DNA of 64,000 nt from Priapulus caudatus (lineage: Eukaryota; Priapulida; Priapulimorpha; Priapulimorphida; Priapulidae): the NCBI RefSeq assembly GCF_000485595.1, contig NW_014577619.1, positions 4,926 through 68,925 of the forward strand, written 5' to 3'. The notes under the pieces are model-generated. The model saw only the letters and a program-made list of their open reading frames with translations. It did no database searches and was not told where the DNA came from. The number at the start of each line of letters is the position of its first letter. Position 1 is the first letter of the stretch. Made by a program: the position numbers and the translations under genes. This document shows, in pieces, positions 44,413-54,398 of this stretch.

Positions 44413-44670
44413 TTAATAAGGGTGTAATATATTCGTCTTCTTCTTGTCCATTATTCCTTGTTGGCATGTAGGGCAGCAACAAATTAACGAACTCCATCCC
44501 TGTCTGTCATTAGCCAGCCTGCCAATAGTGCCCCAGCTATGTTTAAGGGTCTTCATCTCTGACTCCACAGTTCCCCACCATGTATTTTTGGGCCTGCCGC
44601 ACCTGGGCCTGCCTTCAGGTGTCCAGTGAAGGGCTGTCTTGCTGATGGTCATTCTCCCTTCTGACGACAT
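44413..44670 (-). pseudogene. LINE ORF2 C-terminal fragment, paralogous copy
   Basis: Same fragment as at 23,006-23,263 (ALHWTPEGRPRCGRPKNTWW, SWGTIGRLANDRQGWSSL), in the same intron position of copy C. Confidence 0.75.
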
Positions 44671-45670
44671 GACCGAGCCACCTCTAGTGTCTTTGAATGA
44701 TGATGGTGCTCATGCTCTCCTGGCCAGACTGCGCAAGCAGGTCGTGAGATATCGTCCGGGGCCAGAAGATGCGAATGATTATCCGCAAGCTTTTGGTGTA
44801 AAAGATGGACAGATTTGCCATGCCATGCCATGCCATATAGACAGCTTTGTCAGGACACAGGCCCTTGGAGGCTCAAGTTTCGAAAAAGTATAAGTCTATA
44901 TTAAGAGCGAAGCGGAAGGTACTTAACGCACAGCCACTGTTTTGAAGCCATAAATATGCCACTTCGTCTTGGCCCCGTATGTTAAAAATACGCACATAAT
45001 TACCTTTAAACCTGTATCAAATACTTCTTTGTGCAATCGTCTTTCACTAGAACCATAATTTACCGATTGTAACCATTTGGATTCAGCACAAAATCAGAAA
45101 AATATAGCAACGTCGAACGCGCCAAAAATCGAAAAGTTCACATTAACCATCTCGGCATGGTCCGCACCGAATATCAGCGCGGCCGCTCATTTGTAATTAT
45201 CGCGGATAATTGTGTGTTGTGCAATACTTGACACATGAATTCGACATTATTAATTTTATTAAATGACAAATGTTTAATCCATATCACTAATAAACTTATT
45301 ACATACATTTAAATATCTATTCAGTCTTTATTTTTTTGTTAAATGTTATGTTTATTTTGAGTCGTTACCTCCGTGGTGTGATCATGGTTACAACAACAGC
45401 CGCGAAATTCAAACAGCTCATTTCTGTGTGCGGTTAACCATCTTCCACAAGTTACAGTAGTTTTCCCCGTTTTGAAGCATCTATACAAGATGGCATCTAA
45501 GAATACAGATGTAGCTACCTGGTAAGTATTGTATAACATTATATCATTTTATTATTTTGTATTATCATTTGTATAAAATTGATAAAACATGGCATACGTC
45601 CGATAACTGTCAATATTTGACACTAATCTGGATGCAATTCCAGACTAGAATAGTTATGACTGACTGAGCA

Positions 45671-47041
45671 CTATTTGGACCGCTTCCCTTTCCCTTTCCC
45701 TTTTCCTTTCCCAGCACAAAAGGTACAAAACCATTTTGCGCGCTTGCGGCTGAGGAATGGTTCGTTCCAAGAAATGTTCTCACATGGATAGTGAAACCAC
45801 TTCCCACAATCATCACAGGCAACACTTTCCTCCTCGACTTTGGAAGGGTTTGCCACACACGTCTCACCACATTTACCACATGGATATGCACTGTCCTCTT
45901 CTTGAACTACTTCAATTTGTTTTTCACTTTTCTGCTTTGCCTTTTCCCCCAATGAAGCCAATTTTGGCCTCAGCGCAAGTTTCTTCTTCCTTGGAAGTGC
46001 TTCCTTGAAGACAGACAGATTATCACTGAATACTACTTTAGCATAGTAGTATGTTAGCTTCTCAAATAAGTCTAATGCACATGCACATGCAATGTCCTCA
46101 TCCACATTGTCTGGCATCCTGAACAAATCGAACCATGATTGTATGAGGTTCCCATGGGTCACAATAGTATTGCGACCCATTTGCAATACGGCTTCACCAT
46201 AAAGATGAAAAATTGACGTGGTAATGATACCACGAAGCTTACTAAATATCTCCACAAAGAATGAAAATGTCTCATCGGTTATATTTGTCAGGCCACGTGT
46301 CATGCCCTGGCGAAGTGCAGTTTCCACAAGGCTCTCTTGGAACTGGCTTGTTTCCTGCACTACGGCTTCAGGTGTCATTAACTGTGACAACAGCACTTTT
46401 TCAGTGAATCCGATGTTCCTAGCTATTGATGTACCCCCCTCTTTAATCCTTCTCCCACTCTCCACGATAGTTTCGCCACAGCAGCACCTCCAAGATATCT
46501 TATCTTGGACTGCATGGCACCATCAAATTGATCAAGAACACGCCAACTGGCTGAAGGAGCTGGAGAATTTCTTTGACTCTACCACAGCTGCACTTCTTTC
46601 TCGAACAATTCGACTCATGATGCTTTGCACAATCATGGTGCAGCACTTCGAACGCAGATTTACTAGACCAAATAGGTCAACACAGTTCGTCAAGTACTCA
46701 GGTGATACAAGAAATCCATACATTCCTTCCATACTGTAGGCTTTGGCCCAATCTGCACATGTTGAACCTTCCTTACACTCCTTTTGGAAAGAAAGACACT
46801 TGGTGTATGCATATAAAAGGAAAGAATGCAAGGCATCCTTCCTTTCTTTTAAAAAGTACATCAAGGTCCTGACCAATTCAGTTTGCTGAGGTTCTCCCTG
46901 TGATGGCAGCACTTCCTCCATGAAGTTTTCCATATCCCATGGAAACTCTCTCGTGGTCACATTTGACGTTACAACATCTTGTAGTTCCGTAGTTGCAATA
47001 TCAAGGTCAGAAGTCGTTGCAGGATCAGCAGTGCCACCAGG
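45671..47041 (-). pseudogene. PHD-finger protein of the P-type transposon
   Basis: Minus-strand gene from an acceptor CTCTTTTTAG at about 47,042 to a stop at 45,671. The N-terminal ~170 residues (EFPWDMENFMEEVLPSQGEP, FLKERKDALHSFLLYAYTK) match no domain I know. The C-terminal part has a PHD finger: YPCGKCGETC, VACDDCGKWFHYPC, then W-F-C-x-x-C (WFCTFC), the Cys4-His-Cys3 zinc pattern that reads histone H3 tails in known proteins. A basic GKGKGKGKRSK tail, encoded by a (GGGAAA)n tract, ends it. Two single-base shifts near 46,530 and 46,455 split the frame. The gene follows the helicase on the same strand; 161 bp separate the helicase stop from the acceptor, so they could share a transcript. 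Confidence 0.75.
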
Positions 47042-47202
47042 AACTAAAAAGAGTAATTAAAATTTTTTTTTCAATATTGAGACCACAACACCGACACAAT
47101 GAACATAAATAATTTTGAATGCTTTACTGGGCAAAAATGTGGCGTGTAGGTAGAATTCATATTGAGGTACCTCCCCCCAACTACACACACCAAATGATGA
47201 AA

Positions 47203-48469
47203 CTATATTTTTCTGATGTGACTTGATGGGGATGCAAGTCCGAGGATGTAGCCGTTTATTTTGATAGCCTCACCTTCATCAATTTCCACGTGAAACTGAC
47301 AACAGGACAGATCCTCGGGTGGTGCAACAGCAGGATCCGTTGCATTTCTGTAGAATGCGTATACCTCCTCTGGATGCTTTAATGATGCTCCGTCGATGTT
47401 TAGGTTGCGAATTTCAATTCCTTCCAGGGTTGTCGCTCTTCCAAGAGCAACCCCCATCTGACCTGCCTGGAAAAAGTCATGGCAGTCGATGACAAGGTGC
47501 GGAATAGTCTTTCCCTGCGCACGATGAACGGTAATGGCATACGCCAGTTTCAGTGGGAATTGTGTACGACAAGCCTTTGTTGTCTTCGTTTTCGGGTCGA
47601 AGACGCTGAAGCTGCACTTTTCAATAGTGAAAATTTTCCCGTTGAAATCGACTTGTATATCGTCCTTAACAGACACCACAGTTCCGCTGAAACCATTTGG
47701 TAGCATCTTGTTAATTGTTTTGATTAATATGACAGGACTACCACGTTTCAAAGACAACACTTTCGGCGCAGCACACGTCTTAAGATACTTTGTCTGTCCA
47801 GTATCGACGGCTCTGTAGCTTTTCTCCGGTCCCTGCAGCCGTTTCAGTCCATCTAAATTGTAATACAGCACATCCAAATTCGTGCTGCAAATCAGTACTG
47901 GATTTGGACCGTGTATCGGTCTCTGCAATGATTTCAGTAAATCAATAGTTTCCAGAGAGGGAGATCCACAACAGACCTCTTGATCAGCTAGAACCAGTGC
48001 AGGTTCATCCTGTCGAACAACTTCATTCAAATTCACATGGTGTGGGAAACACTTCTCAAAGTTTTTCGATGAAAAAGAGTACTCCCCAAAGTCAATATAA
48101 ATTCTCGATGGCACAGGCGGCAACTGCATGTAGTCACCACCCCCTATCAACTGGAGTCCCCCAAAGAATTTGTTTTCATCCCTTATATTCCTACAGATAT
48201 ACTCAGTCTGTTTGAAGATCCGCCTGGATATCATCGAGATTTCGTCTAGAATGAGGACATCTGTGTTTTTAATGCGATCGGCACATCCAGACCAATGCCG
48301 GTCATGCTGAATGAGATCCAGCAATTCCTCGTTTTCGTAACGTCCATCTTGTAATCCCACCCAGTGTTGCAGTGTTGTTGCATCGTTGAGTAACAGGCTC
48401 GCCATTCCAGTACTACTCGTAACCGCCACTCTTCTCCCCCCAGCACTCTTCAATCCTTCGGCTATCTTC
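47203..48469 (-). CDS. PIF1-type SF1 helicase, exon 2
   Basis: Main exon of a ~455-residue helicase of the PIF1/RecD-like SF1 family, which unwinds DNA 5'-3' using ATP. It starts after GAGTTTTTTTTTAATTACAG at 48,470. Motifs in order: KSAGGRRVAVTSSTGMAS (Ia), VLILDEISMIS (Walker B/II), LQLIGGGDYMQLPPVPS (III), LNEVVRQDE (IV), PLKLAYAITVHRAQGKT (V) and GVALGRATTLEGI (VI). All the catalytic motifs look intact and no stop interrupts 420 codons. Exon 1 with Walker A lies 3.2 kb upstream, across the transposase gene. Helitrons also carry PIF1-type helicases, but no Rep/HUH motif is present here. The role in the transposon is unknown; helping copy or repair the element is conjecture. Confidence 0.88.
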
Positions 48470-48593
48470 CTGTAATTAAAAAAAAACTCAAATATTATTA
48501 GAAAGTAATCAATGCGACTATTGATGCGCTGTGATCCATGGTGGGAAAGTTGTTTAACTGGTCATCTGACAAGATTTATGTTTTATTTTTCAG

Positions 48594-50960
48594 GCTCATG
48601 TGCCATATCCGTGAGGCCACAGACCAAACAACCAGTGTCAAGTTCAGTCATATGTATGAAAAATACTCAATATACTACGAGATACACAAAATATTGGTAC
48701 CAGCTACAGAGACCTGCTTCAGCGAGAACCTATCGAAACTGTTCCCAGCTGTCACGAGGGACCAAGGCCATAGATCCAAGTTGTATGGAATAGAGTGTAT
48801 GGAGGAGAAAGAGACCTTTCAGCCCGGTGAGGTGGAGTACCCGTATTACTGCGATGTTGTCGTTTTGCAAGGATCTGGTACTGGTACTGCCACCAGTATA
48901 AACGTCCGAACTGATCATGTTATTGATGGCAAAACATTGTGTGTCAATGTCAAAATTGAGGAGACAATATTGACATTGTTTGTGGATGGTGTGAAGGTAG
49001 CAGCGCCGGACTTGGGGATGAGTGAAAAATTTGTCCTCAATCAAAGCAACGTAAATGGACTACTCAATGCAATACAAAACATGGTTTTCTGTAAGGGAAT
49101 CGACTACCAGGAAGAAATTTCTGGGAAGACTTTGATTCAGCAAGTGTGGAGTACAACGTTTGGTGAATCCAGTTCGAAAAGAATATAAAATCTCGCAAAT
49201 GTGAGCTGGTGTTGCCATTCACAAGTAGGAGTATCGGACTATGCAGGAAATGTAGGGACAGCATCAATCGCTATAAAATGTTGTCAACAAACAAAGAAAA
49301 CAATTATTTGGTTAATGATGATACATAATTAAAACCATCTTTAGACTTGAGCAAGAAAAGCCACGAGGACCTCTTTGAAATCCTAAAGGAAGTGGTGCCA
49401 AACTGCACAGATGGATTTAAGACACTTTTGCAAAGTCAGTTGAACAATTTCAATACTGAAAATGTCTGTCAACGCAAGTGGGACCCAGCTGTTATTAGTA
49501 TTTGCTTGTCTATGTGGGTACGGTCCCCACAGGCATACCGAGACTTAAGGGGAGTCAGGGTTTTAAGTCAGGGTTTAAAGTCAGGGTTTAAAGTCAGGGT
49601 TTAAAGTAAGGGTTTAAAGTCAGGGTTTTTGGTGTTACCCAGTGACAGTACACTGCGCCTGTACAAGAACAACGTCAAACAAACCCCTGGCTTCAAAACG
49701 CAAAACCTTCAATGGATGGTGAAGGAGGCCGATCGAAGGAATGTGCCATGCAGGAGGGGTGGTCTCATCCTGGATGAAATGAGCATCCAGGATGATTTGC
49801 AGGTTGTGAAGAAGGGGGACGAATGGACACTTGTTGGTGCGTGTGACTTAGGAGAGTTGTGTAACAACATCAGGACTCTGAGACAGAGAAAAAAGGAATG
49901 TAGTTTGGCTAGTGAATGCCTACAATTCATTTTTCTCGGATTTCAAGGGTTTCGTTGGCCAGTGGCATATTTTCCAACATCAACTGCTAAAGCATATGAG
50001 CTTCATATTTTATTCTGGCAAGCAGTTGATATGTTGGGTCGATATGGCTTCACTGTAGATTACGTTAGTGTTGATGGGGCGTCAACAAATCGGTCATTAA
50101 TGAAAATGCACTTCAGTGGTGATCCGAGGGCGCAGCTGTACACCATCAAGGACATGTATGATCCAACACACGAGATCACTTTCGTGCAGGACATAAAGCA
50201 CACGCTCAAAAAAATTCGTAATGGACTTTCGTCTAGAAAGATGGAAATTGGAGGATCCCCAGTAGTCTGGGACAACTGGGTAAAGGCATACGAATTCAAT
50301 AAGAGTAACGGCTTGAGGATCCACAGAAAGTTGACAAGTGAGCATGTTTACTTGACACCAACTTCAAAGATGAGAAATCATCTAGCAATGGACGTATTAG
50401 ATACCAATATGCTGTACCTAATGCGAGTGTACGCCAATCATGTCGAGCACCCAGAAACGCTTGCGCAAACAATCGCTCTGTTAGAGAACACTAGTTTGCT
50501 AGTGACCATCTTCCATGACAGAAACCGGGCAATCGTGACAATGGAAGATGTGAGAGTGAAGCAGCTCAGGGATGCACTCAACTTCTTCAACCAGTGGGAG
50601 GCAAATGCAGCAGATAAGTCTCTCGTGTTAACTCAGCAAACACGAGATGACCTGAATTCGTCAGTGTTGGGATTCCTTGCCATGACAGAAAGAGCCATCA
50701 AGAACACAATTACGATAACTCCAGGATATATCAACTCTGATATCGTGGAAAACTTTTTCTGCCAGCAGAGAGGTCTGTGCAATGGCATGGCTACAAACCC
50801 CACGATATCCCAGTACGGACCAGCAGTCAATGCCGTAATTTTAGGGCAATCTACAATTTCGAAAAAAGGAAACACCAGCGGGCAAAATGCTGAACCTATG
50901 TGTGCCAAGCGAGCGTTTCCACTACTTCCTGCAAGGACCAATAAATGCAAGAAGTTATGA
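48594..50960 (+). pseudogene. P-superfamily (THAP9-like) transposase
   Basis: Rightward transposase inside the helicase intron. Starts after a TTTATTTTTCAG acceptor (48,593); N-terminal part to 49,188 includes KSRKCELVLPF and CRKCRDSIN after one frame shift; then 49,347 ff. (PNCTDGFKTLLQSQLNNFNT). The catalytic region 49,629-50,960 is one frame: LPSDSTLRLYKNN, LILDEMSIQDDL (Asp, 49,773), YVSVDGASTNRSL (Asp, 50,073), FVQDIKHTLKKIRNGL, and PGYINSDIVENFFCQQRG (Asp/Glu, 50,739-50,750). These are the RNase-H-fold blocks of the P/THAP9 family with all acidic residues present. A 13-bp tandem repeat at 49,554-49,630 splits the ORF just before LPSDSTL. No THAP zinc finger is visible. Confidence 0.88.
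49554..49630 (+). repeat. 13-bp tandem repeat (GTCAGGGTTTAAA)x6
   Basis: Six units of GTCAGGGTTTAAA (one GTAAGGG, first with TTTTAA, last running into TTTTTGG) interrupt the transposase frame. The unit is not a multiple of three, so the expansion shifts the frame. Confidence 0.9.
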
Positions 50961-51076
50961 GTGTAATGTAAGTAGTCTTCATTCAATACAGAATGTGATT
51001 ATTTGGTTTAGGCCTATCTATTAACGCACGATGAGACAATGATCTGGCTTTGAGCCAACAAAATCATCAAATTCTG

Positions 51077-51439
51077 TGTAATGCCACGTGGTCAGCAAAA
51101 AGTAAACAAACATTTGTTAAGAGGAAGCACAACGCAAGATACAGCACGAAGCAATCCAGCGATCTCTGCAAGGACTTGGCCGCTCTCTACAGAGGATCGT
51201 TTTGGTAAGGCCTTGCGCCTAGTTGTATCTTGTTCGCTATACTCGGGCCTTACGCTGCGAGGAATATTGTACCGTTTTATGCCCACTCTGGTCGGTTGAC
51301 CAGAGCGGAATAAAAGCCCCGGACCTATTCCCGGCGTAAACACTTTCATTTTTGAGTTGTGTTGTTTGTTCTTGTGCGACGTGTACAATCCAGTGGTCGA
51401 ACAGTGGGAGAGTCCCACGTAACGGGGAAAAACGTTACA
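51077..51439 (+). mobile_element. Solo-LTR-like segment
   Basis: Begins TGTAATGCCACG and ends AAAAACGTTACA (TGTAA..TTACA inverted ends). Contains the hairpin CTCTGGTCGGTTGACCAGAG followed by an AATAAAAG signal, like the R/U5 side of a retrotransposon LTR. A clean 5-bp target duplication is not seen (TTCTG left, TATAT right). It lies in the helicase intron downstream of the transposase. Confidence 0.4.
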
Positions 51440-51537
51440 TATATATATATATATATATGTATTCGCACGCGCGTACACGCATGCGCGCACACACGCGTGC
51501 GCGCGCATACATACACACACACTCACACACACGTGTG
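51440..51537. repeat. (TA)n then (CACACG)n microsatellite
   Basis: TATATATATATATATATATG followed by alternating CACGCG/CACACA words, a purine-pyrimidine alternating tract of nearly 100 bp. Confidence 0.9.
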
Positions 51538-51643
51538 AAACTATGCAGCAACACAAGCAGTAACACGCGTAAGCTAATCGTTGCTAGGCAACAATTGAAA
51601 TAATTATAACATTGAATTCTTGATCATACTACCATTAATGTAC

Positions 51644-51741
51644 CTCAATAGATATGTCTTGCCAGTCCCACACTGCCCTGTTATAAGGACACTATGCCCT
51701 TTAAGGGCGAAATCGTATGCTTGGGCCTGCTTTCCATTCAT
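51644..51741 (-). CDS. PIF1-type helicase, exon 1 (Walker A)
   Basis: A 98-nt exon on the minus strand. The ATG at 51,741 starts MNGKQAQAYDFALKGHSVLI and continues TGQCGTGKTYLLR; GQCGTGKT is the Walker A ATP-binding loop missing from the 47.2-48.5 kb exon. An in-frame TAA lies 12 codons upstream. The donor is GAG|GTACATT at 51,643. It ends after two bases of an Arg codon and exon 2 begins with the third base (G|AAG ATA GCC), so phase and motif order both fit (LLR then KIAEGLKSAGG). The exon lies just inside the right TIR. The 3174-bp intron contains the transposase gene in the opposite direction. Confidence 0.85.
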
Positions 51742-52218
51742 TTCGAAGCGATAATTCTTATCTTTAGTGTTATCTTATCTTAGTAATTCTTATCTGTACA
51801 ACTCTCCTACTATCGAGTATCGAGGTTGAAAGGCACGATACGTTTACGATACGCAACGATACCTAGTTTCACAAACTGGGCCAATGAGCGGTAGCGCTGA
51901 TATTCGGTGCGGACCATGCCGAGATGGTTAATGTGAACTTTTCGATTTTTGGTGCGTTCGACGTTGCTATATTTTTCTGATTTTGTGCGGAATCCAAATG
52001 GTTACAATCGATAAATTATGGTTCTAGTGAAAGACGATTGCACAAAGAAGTATTTGATACAGGTTTAAAGGTAATTATGTGCGTATTTTTAACATACGGG
52101 GCTAAGACGAAGTGGCATATTTACGGCTTCAAAACAGTGGCTGTGCGTTAAGTACCTTCCGCTTCGCTCTTAATATAGACTTATACTTTTTCGAAACTTG
52201 AGCCTCCAAGGGCCTGTG

Positions 52219-52925
52219 GTCAGGATGTAATATAGCGTATAATAATTTTAATACATGTTAACATCTTTCTTCTTATTTCAGAAGCTGTAAAACGAGTTCA
52301 TCCGAATCAAGTCGATAAAGCAATTAATCATGATCTTTCTGACTACTTGCGCTCAGCAGCGAAGCGGGTATAATGATGTTGAGCTGATTACTCAACGTGC
52401 AGAGAGATGAGAACTCACTATTAAACTAGTACTACATGTAATTAGCCATTGAACTACTTGGTTTGAACAATTTCATCATTGGGACATGGATCATGACAAT
52501 CATTTGTAAATTGTTTATGTATGTTTTTTTGAATTAATAACTTTGAATATTTGCTAATAAAATGTAAAAAATGTTAATAAGATTGTGTATTATAACATTT
52601 TGTTTTTTGTTGTGGTGACGGATTCTCATTCAAAACACGAGTTTTAAACTTCTGAAAACCTGCATTTTACCCCCATGAAAAGTTCAGGTATGAAACCTAG
52701 TATAGTTGCATGTTAAGAACTAAAATGGACGCGACGAGTAATGTTCAGACACAACTTGGAAACTACAGGAAAATCTGCGTTATATACTAAAAAAACGCGT
52801 GTTTTCTGCGGGGGGTTCCTGACGTTTCGGACACGCGTTTGGATATTTGATTCAACCTGTAAAATACGCGTGTTAGTTTCGGTTTTTAACACGTGTTGGA
52901 AACTCGATTTTGCGGGCTTGGAGCA
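52219..52925 (+). pseudogene. BEN gene paralogue, copy C (last exon and 3' segment)
   Basis: After the transposon, sequence paralogous to 23,450-24,675 resumes. The last exon 52,282-52,373 (AVKRVHPNQVDKAINHDLSD, AAKRV, TAA) differs from copy B by a few residues and stops one codon earlier. It lacks the 482-bp TTAA element that copy B has. Ends near GCGGGCTTGG. Confidence 0.6.
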
Positions 52926-52929
52926 CATG

Positions 52930-53660
52930 TTTTGAAACCCGAGCAAACTTGAAAATTCCTGAGCCAAAAGCTATAGCTGATCCTGAGCAAGCTTATGATT
53001 TTACGTGCCAGCTCAGGTTTTGTTCATATCCTGTGCCCAAAATCTGAGCCTGCTTATGTTTGAACCAATGCAAAATATGTGTGGTACATAAAAAAGTCTA
53101 ATTCAATTAAGCCTGTGCCGTCTAAATTACGCATGTTTTGAAACCTGTGCCACAAACCTGAGCCACAAACGTGTGTTGCACAGAAAATATTTCGAGCTGG
53201 GCACCATGCGAATTTATTCGCACGACTGCAGCAATTGTTAAAATCGCAGCGAAATTCGCATGGTGTGTCCGCTCAAGTGCCGGAAGATTTCATCTGCACC
53301 AAAATTCGCAGCGATCAAACATGTTTGATATTTTCAGTGCGGATTTTAAACGCTGCGTACAGATTCGCATTGTGTGTTCATGGGAGCCAAAATCGAGCCG
53401 GCCGATGTTATAATGCAACAAATCATTGATCAGTATGCTAATCACGTAAGTGACAAATGGCGGCAATCCACATGACTGTTGGAGCCGTGTCGCGGCAGTA
53501 GATCGCGTGTAGTGTGTCCGCTCAATTTATCGCATGCGGATGCAAATATTTTAATGTATTTTTTTTATGCTAATTTCGCTGCGGTTCTGTTTGCAACGAA
53601 ATTCGCAGTGTGTCCCCCGCTTTACTTCTTCTGAAGAGCAGTAATCCTAAAATGTGCTGT
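52930..53660. repeat. Dispersed GCGAATTCGCATGG-type repeats, possible MITE
   Basis: Up to ~53,190 the words CCTGAGCC / CCTGTGCC / GTTTTGAAACC recur. From 53,196 to 53,620 there are related blocks in both orientations: CACCATGCGAATTTATTCGC, GCGAAATTCGCATGGTGTGTCCGCTC, and CGAAATTCGCAGTGTGTCCCCC at the right end. This fits a short element with weak inverted ends, but boundaries are unclear. No gene. Confidence 0.4.
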
Positions 53661-53717
53661 GCACGCATCCATAAATCTGAAGACAATTTATAAGAAGCTC
53701 AACCAAATTTAGCAAGT

Positions 53718-53775
53718 GTGTGTGTGTGCGTGTGTGTGCGTGTGTGTACATGGTTGTGTGTTCCTGTGTGTGTAT
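53718..53775. repeat. (GT)n microsatellite
   Basis: GTGTGTGTGTGCGTGTGTGT repeated with minor variants. Confidence 0.9.
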
Positions 53776-53805
53776 GGGGCGCCAAGTGTAGCATGACTGT
53801 TTATG

Positions 53806-53985
53806 TTACGAAATCAATAATTTTGTCACAAAATCAGTCCAAGTTTTTGATTTTGTAACGAAATCAAGTTTACAAAATGATTTCGTTACGAAATTTAACT
53901 ACTGTGAGTGATTTCGTTACGAAACCAGCTACTGCGAGCGTTACTAAATCATCTACTGCGAGTGATTTCGTTACGAAATCAGCTC
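53806..53985. repeat. Palindromic 30-bp repeat, left part of array
   Basis: Five to six degenerate copies of the GATTTCGTTACGAAATC palindrome unit (see 54,399-54,670), more diverged than on the right. Confidence 0.8.
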
Positions 53986-53990
53986 TAAAG

Positions 53991-54390
53991 TGTGGTTTAC
54001 AAATGGTAGAAATAATAGTTGTGTTTAGAAATGTCACGACAATAGTTGCATACTGGGTTAGTCGGCGGCAGCTTGTTTGATGTAGTATGGATGATGGAGA
54101 TGCGAAACGGTTGAGGGAGTTGTTGTGAATGTGGGCAGCAGGTGTGGTTGTACGGGCGCGAGCGACTTTCTTTGTTAGCTAGAAATGGATAAAAGGAAAA
54201 GGTTCTTGGTTGTGAGGAGGTCGGACGTGAGTGTGCGAGGCACGCGGCTGCGTGCCTATGTGCGCGCGCATGTGGGTTGAGAAACAATAATACTATTTGC
54301 TGAACACAACTGCTTGGACTTTGGAGTTTTCCTTATTCATCGCTTCAACAAATCTACTTTGTACCGGGTAACATCATCATCGTCGTTACA
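53991..54390 (+). mobile_element. Insertion in the repeat array, LTR-like ends
   Basis: Unrelated 400-bp sequence from TGTGGTTTACAAATGG to CATCATCGTCGTTACA splits the 30-bp repeat array. TG...CA ends, an ATAAAAGGAAAAGG motif near 54,190 and a CTTTGTACCGGG-type 3' region fit a solo LTR. CAGCT occurs close to both sides (53,979-53,983 and 54,391-54,395), but with a few extra bases on the left, so the target duplication is uncertain. Confidence 0.4.
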
Positions 54391-54398
54391 CAGCTACT

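Larger units (their letters stand above)
44856..52218. mobile_element. 7363-bp P-superfamily transposon with helicase and PHD cargo
   Basis: Terminal inverted repeats of 335 bp: 44,856-45,190 and 51,884-52,218, starting CACAGGCCCTTGGAGGCTC, with about 7 mismatches by eye. GTCAGGA flanks both ends (44,849-44,855 and 52,219-52,225). The paralogous intron at 23,440-23,460 has an uninterrupted GCCAGGGTG, the empty site. P elements make 8-bp target duplications with a GTCCGGAC-like preference; GTCAGGA(T) fits if one T was lost on the left. Inside are a transposase (+), a PIF1-type helicase (-) and a PHD-finger protein (-). High TIR identity means a fairly recent insertion, although the transposase and PHD frames are already damaged. 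Confidence 0.9.

Noticed and set aside
45757-46739. Plus-strand frames opposite the PHD gene (83 and 173 codons)
   Set aside because: Antisense shadows; the minus strand carries the PHD zinc pattern.
47203-48469. Helitron helicase
   Set aside because: No Rep/HUH motif, no TC...CTRR ends; the gene lies inside clear 335-bp TIRs with a target duplication.
52713-53429. Several 60-85 codon frames
   Set aside because: They overlap repeated AACACGTG/GCGAATTCGC words and contradict each other between strands; no splice or motif support.
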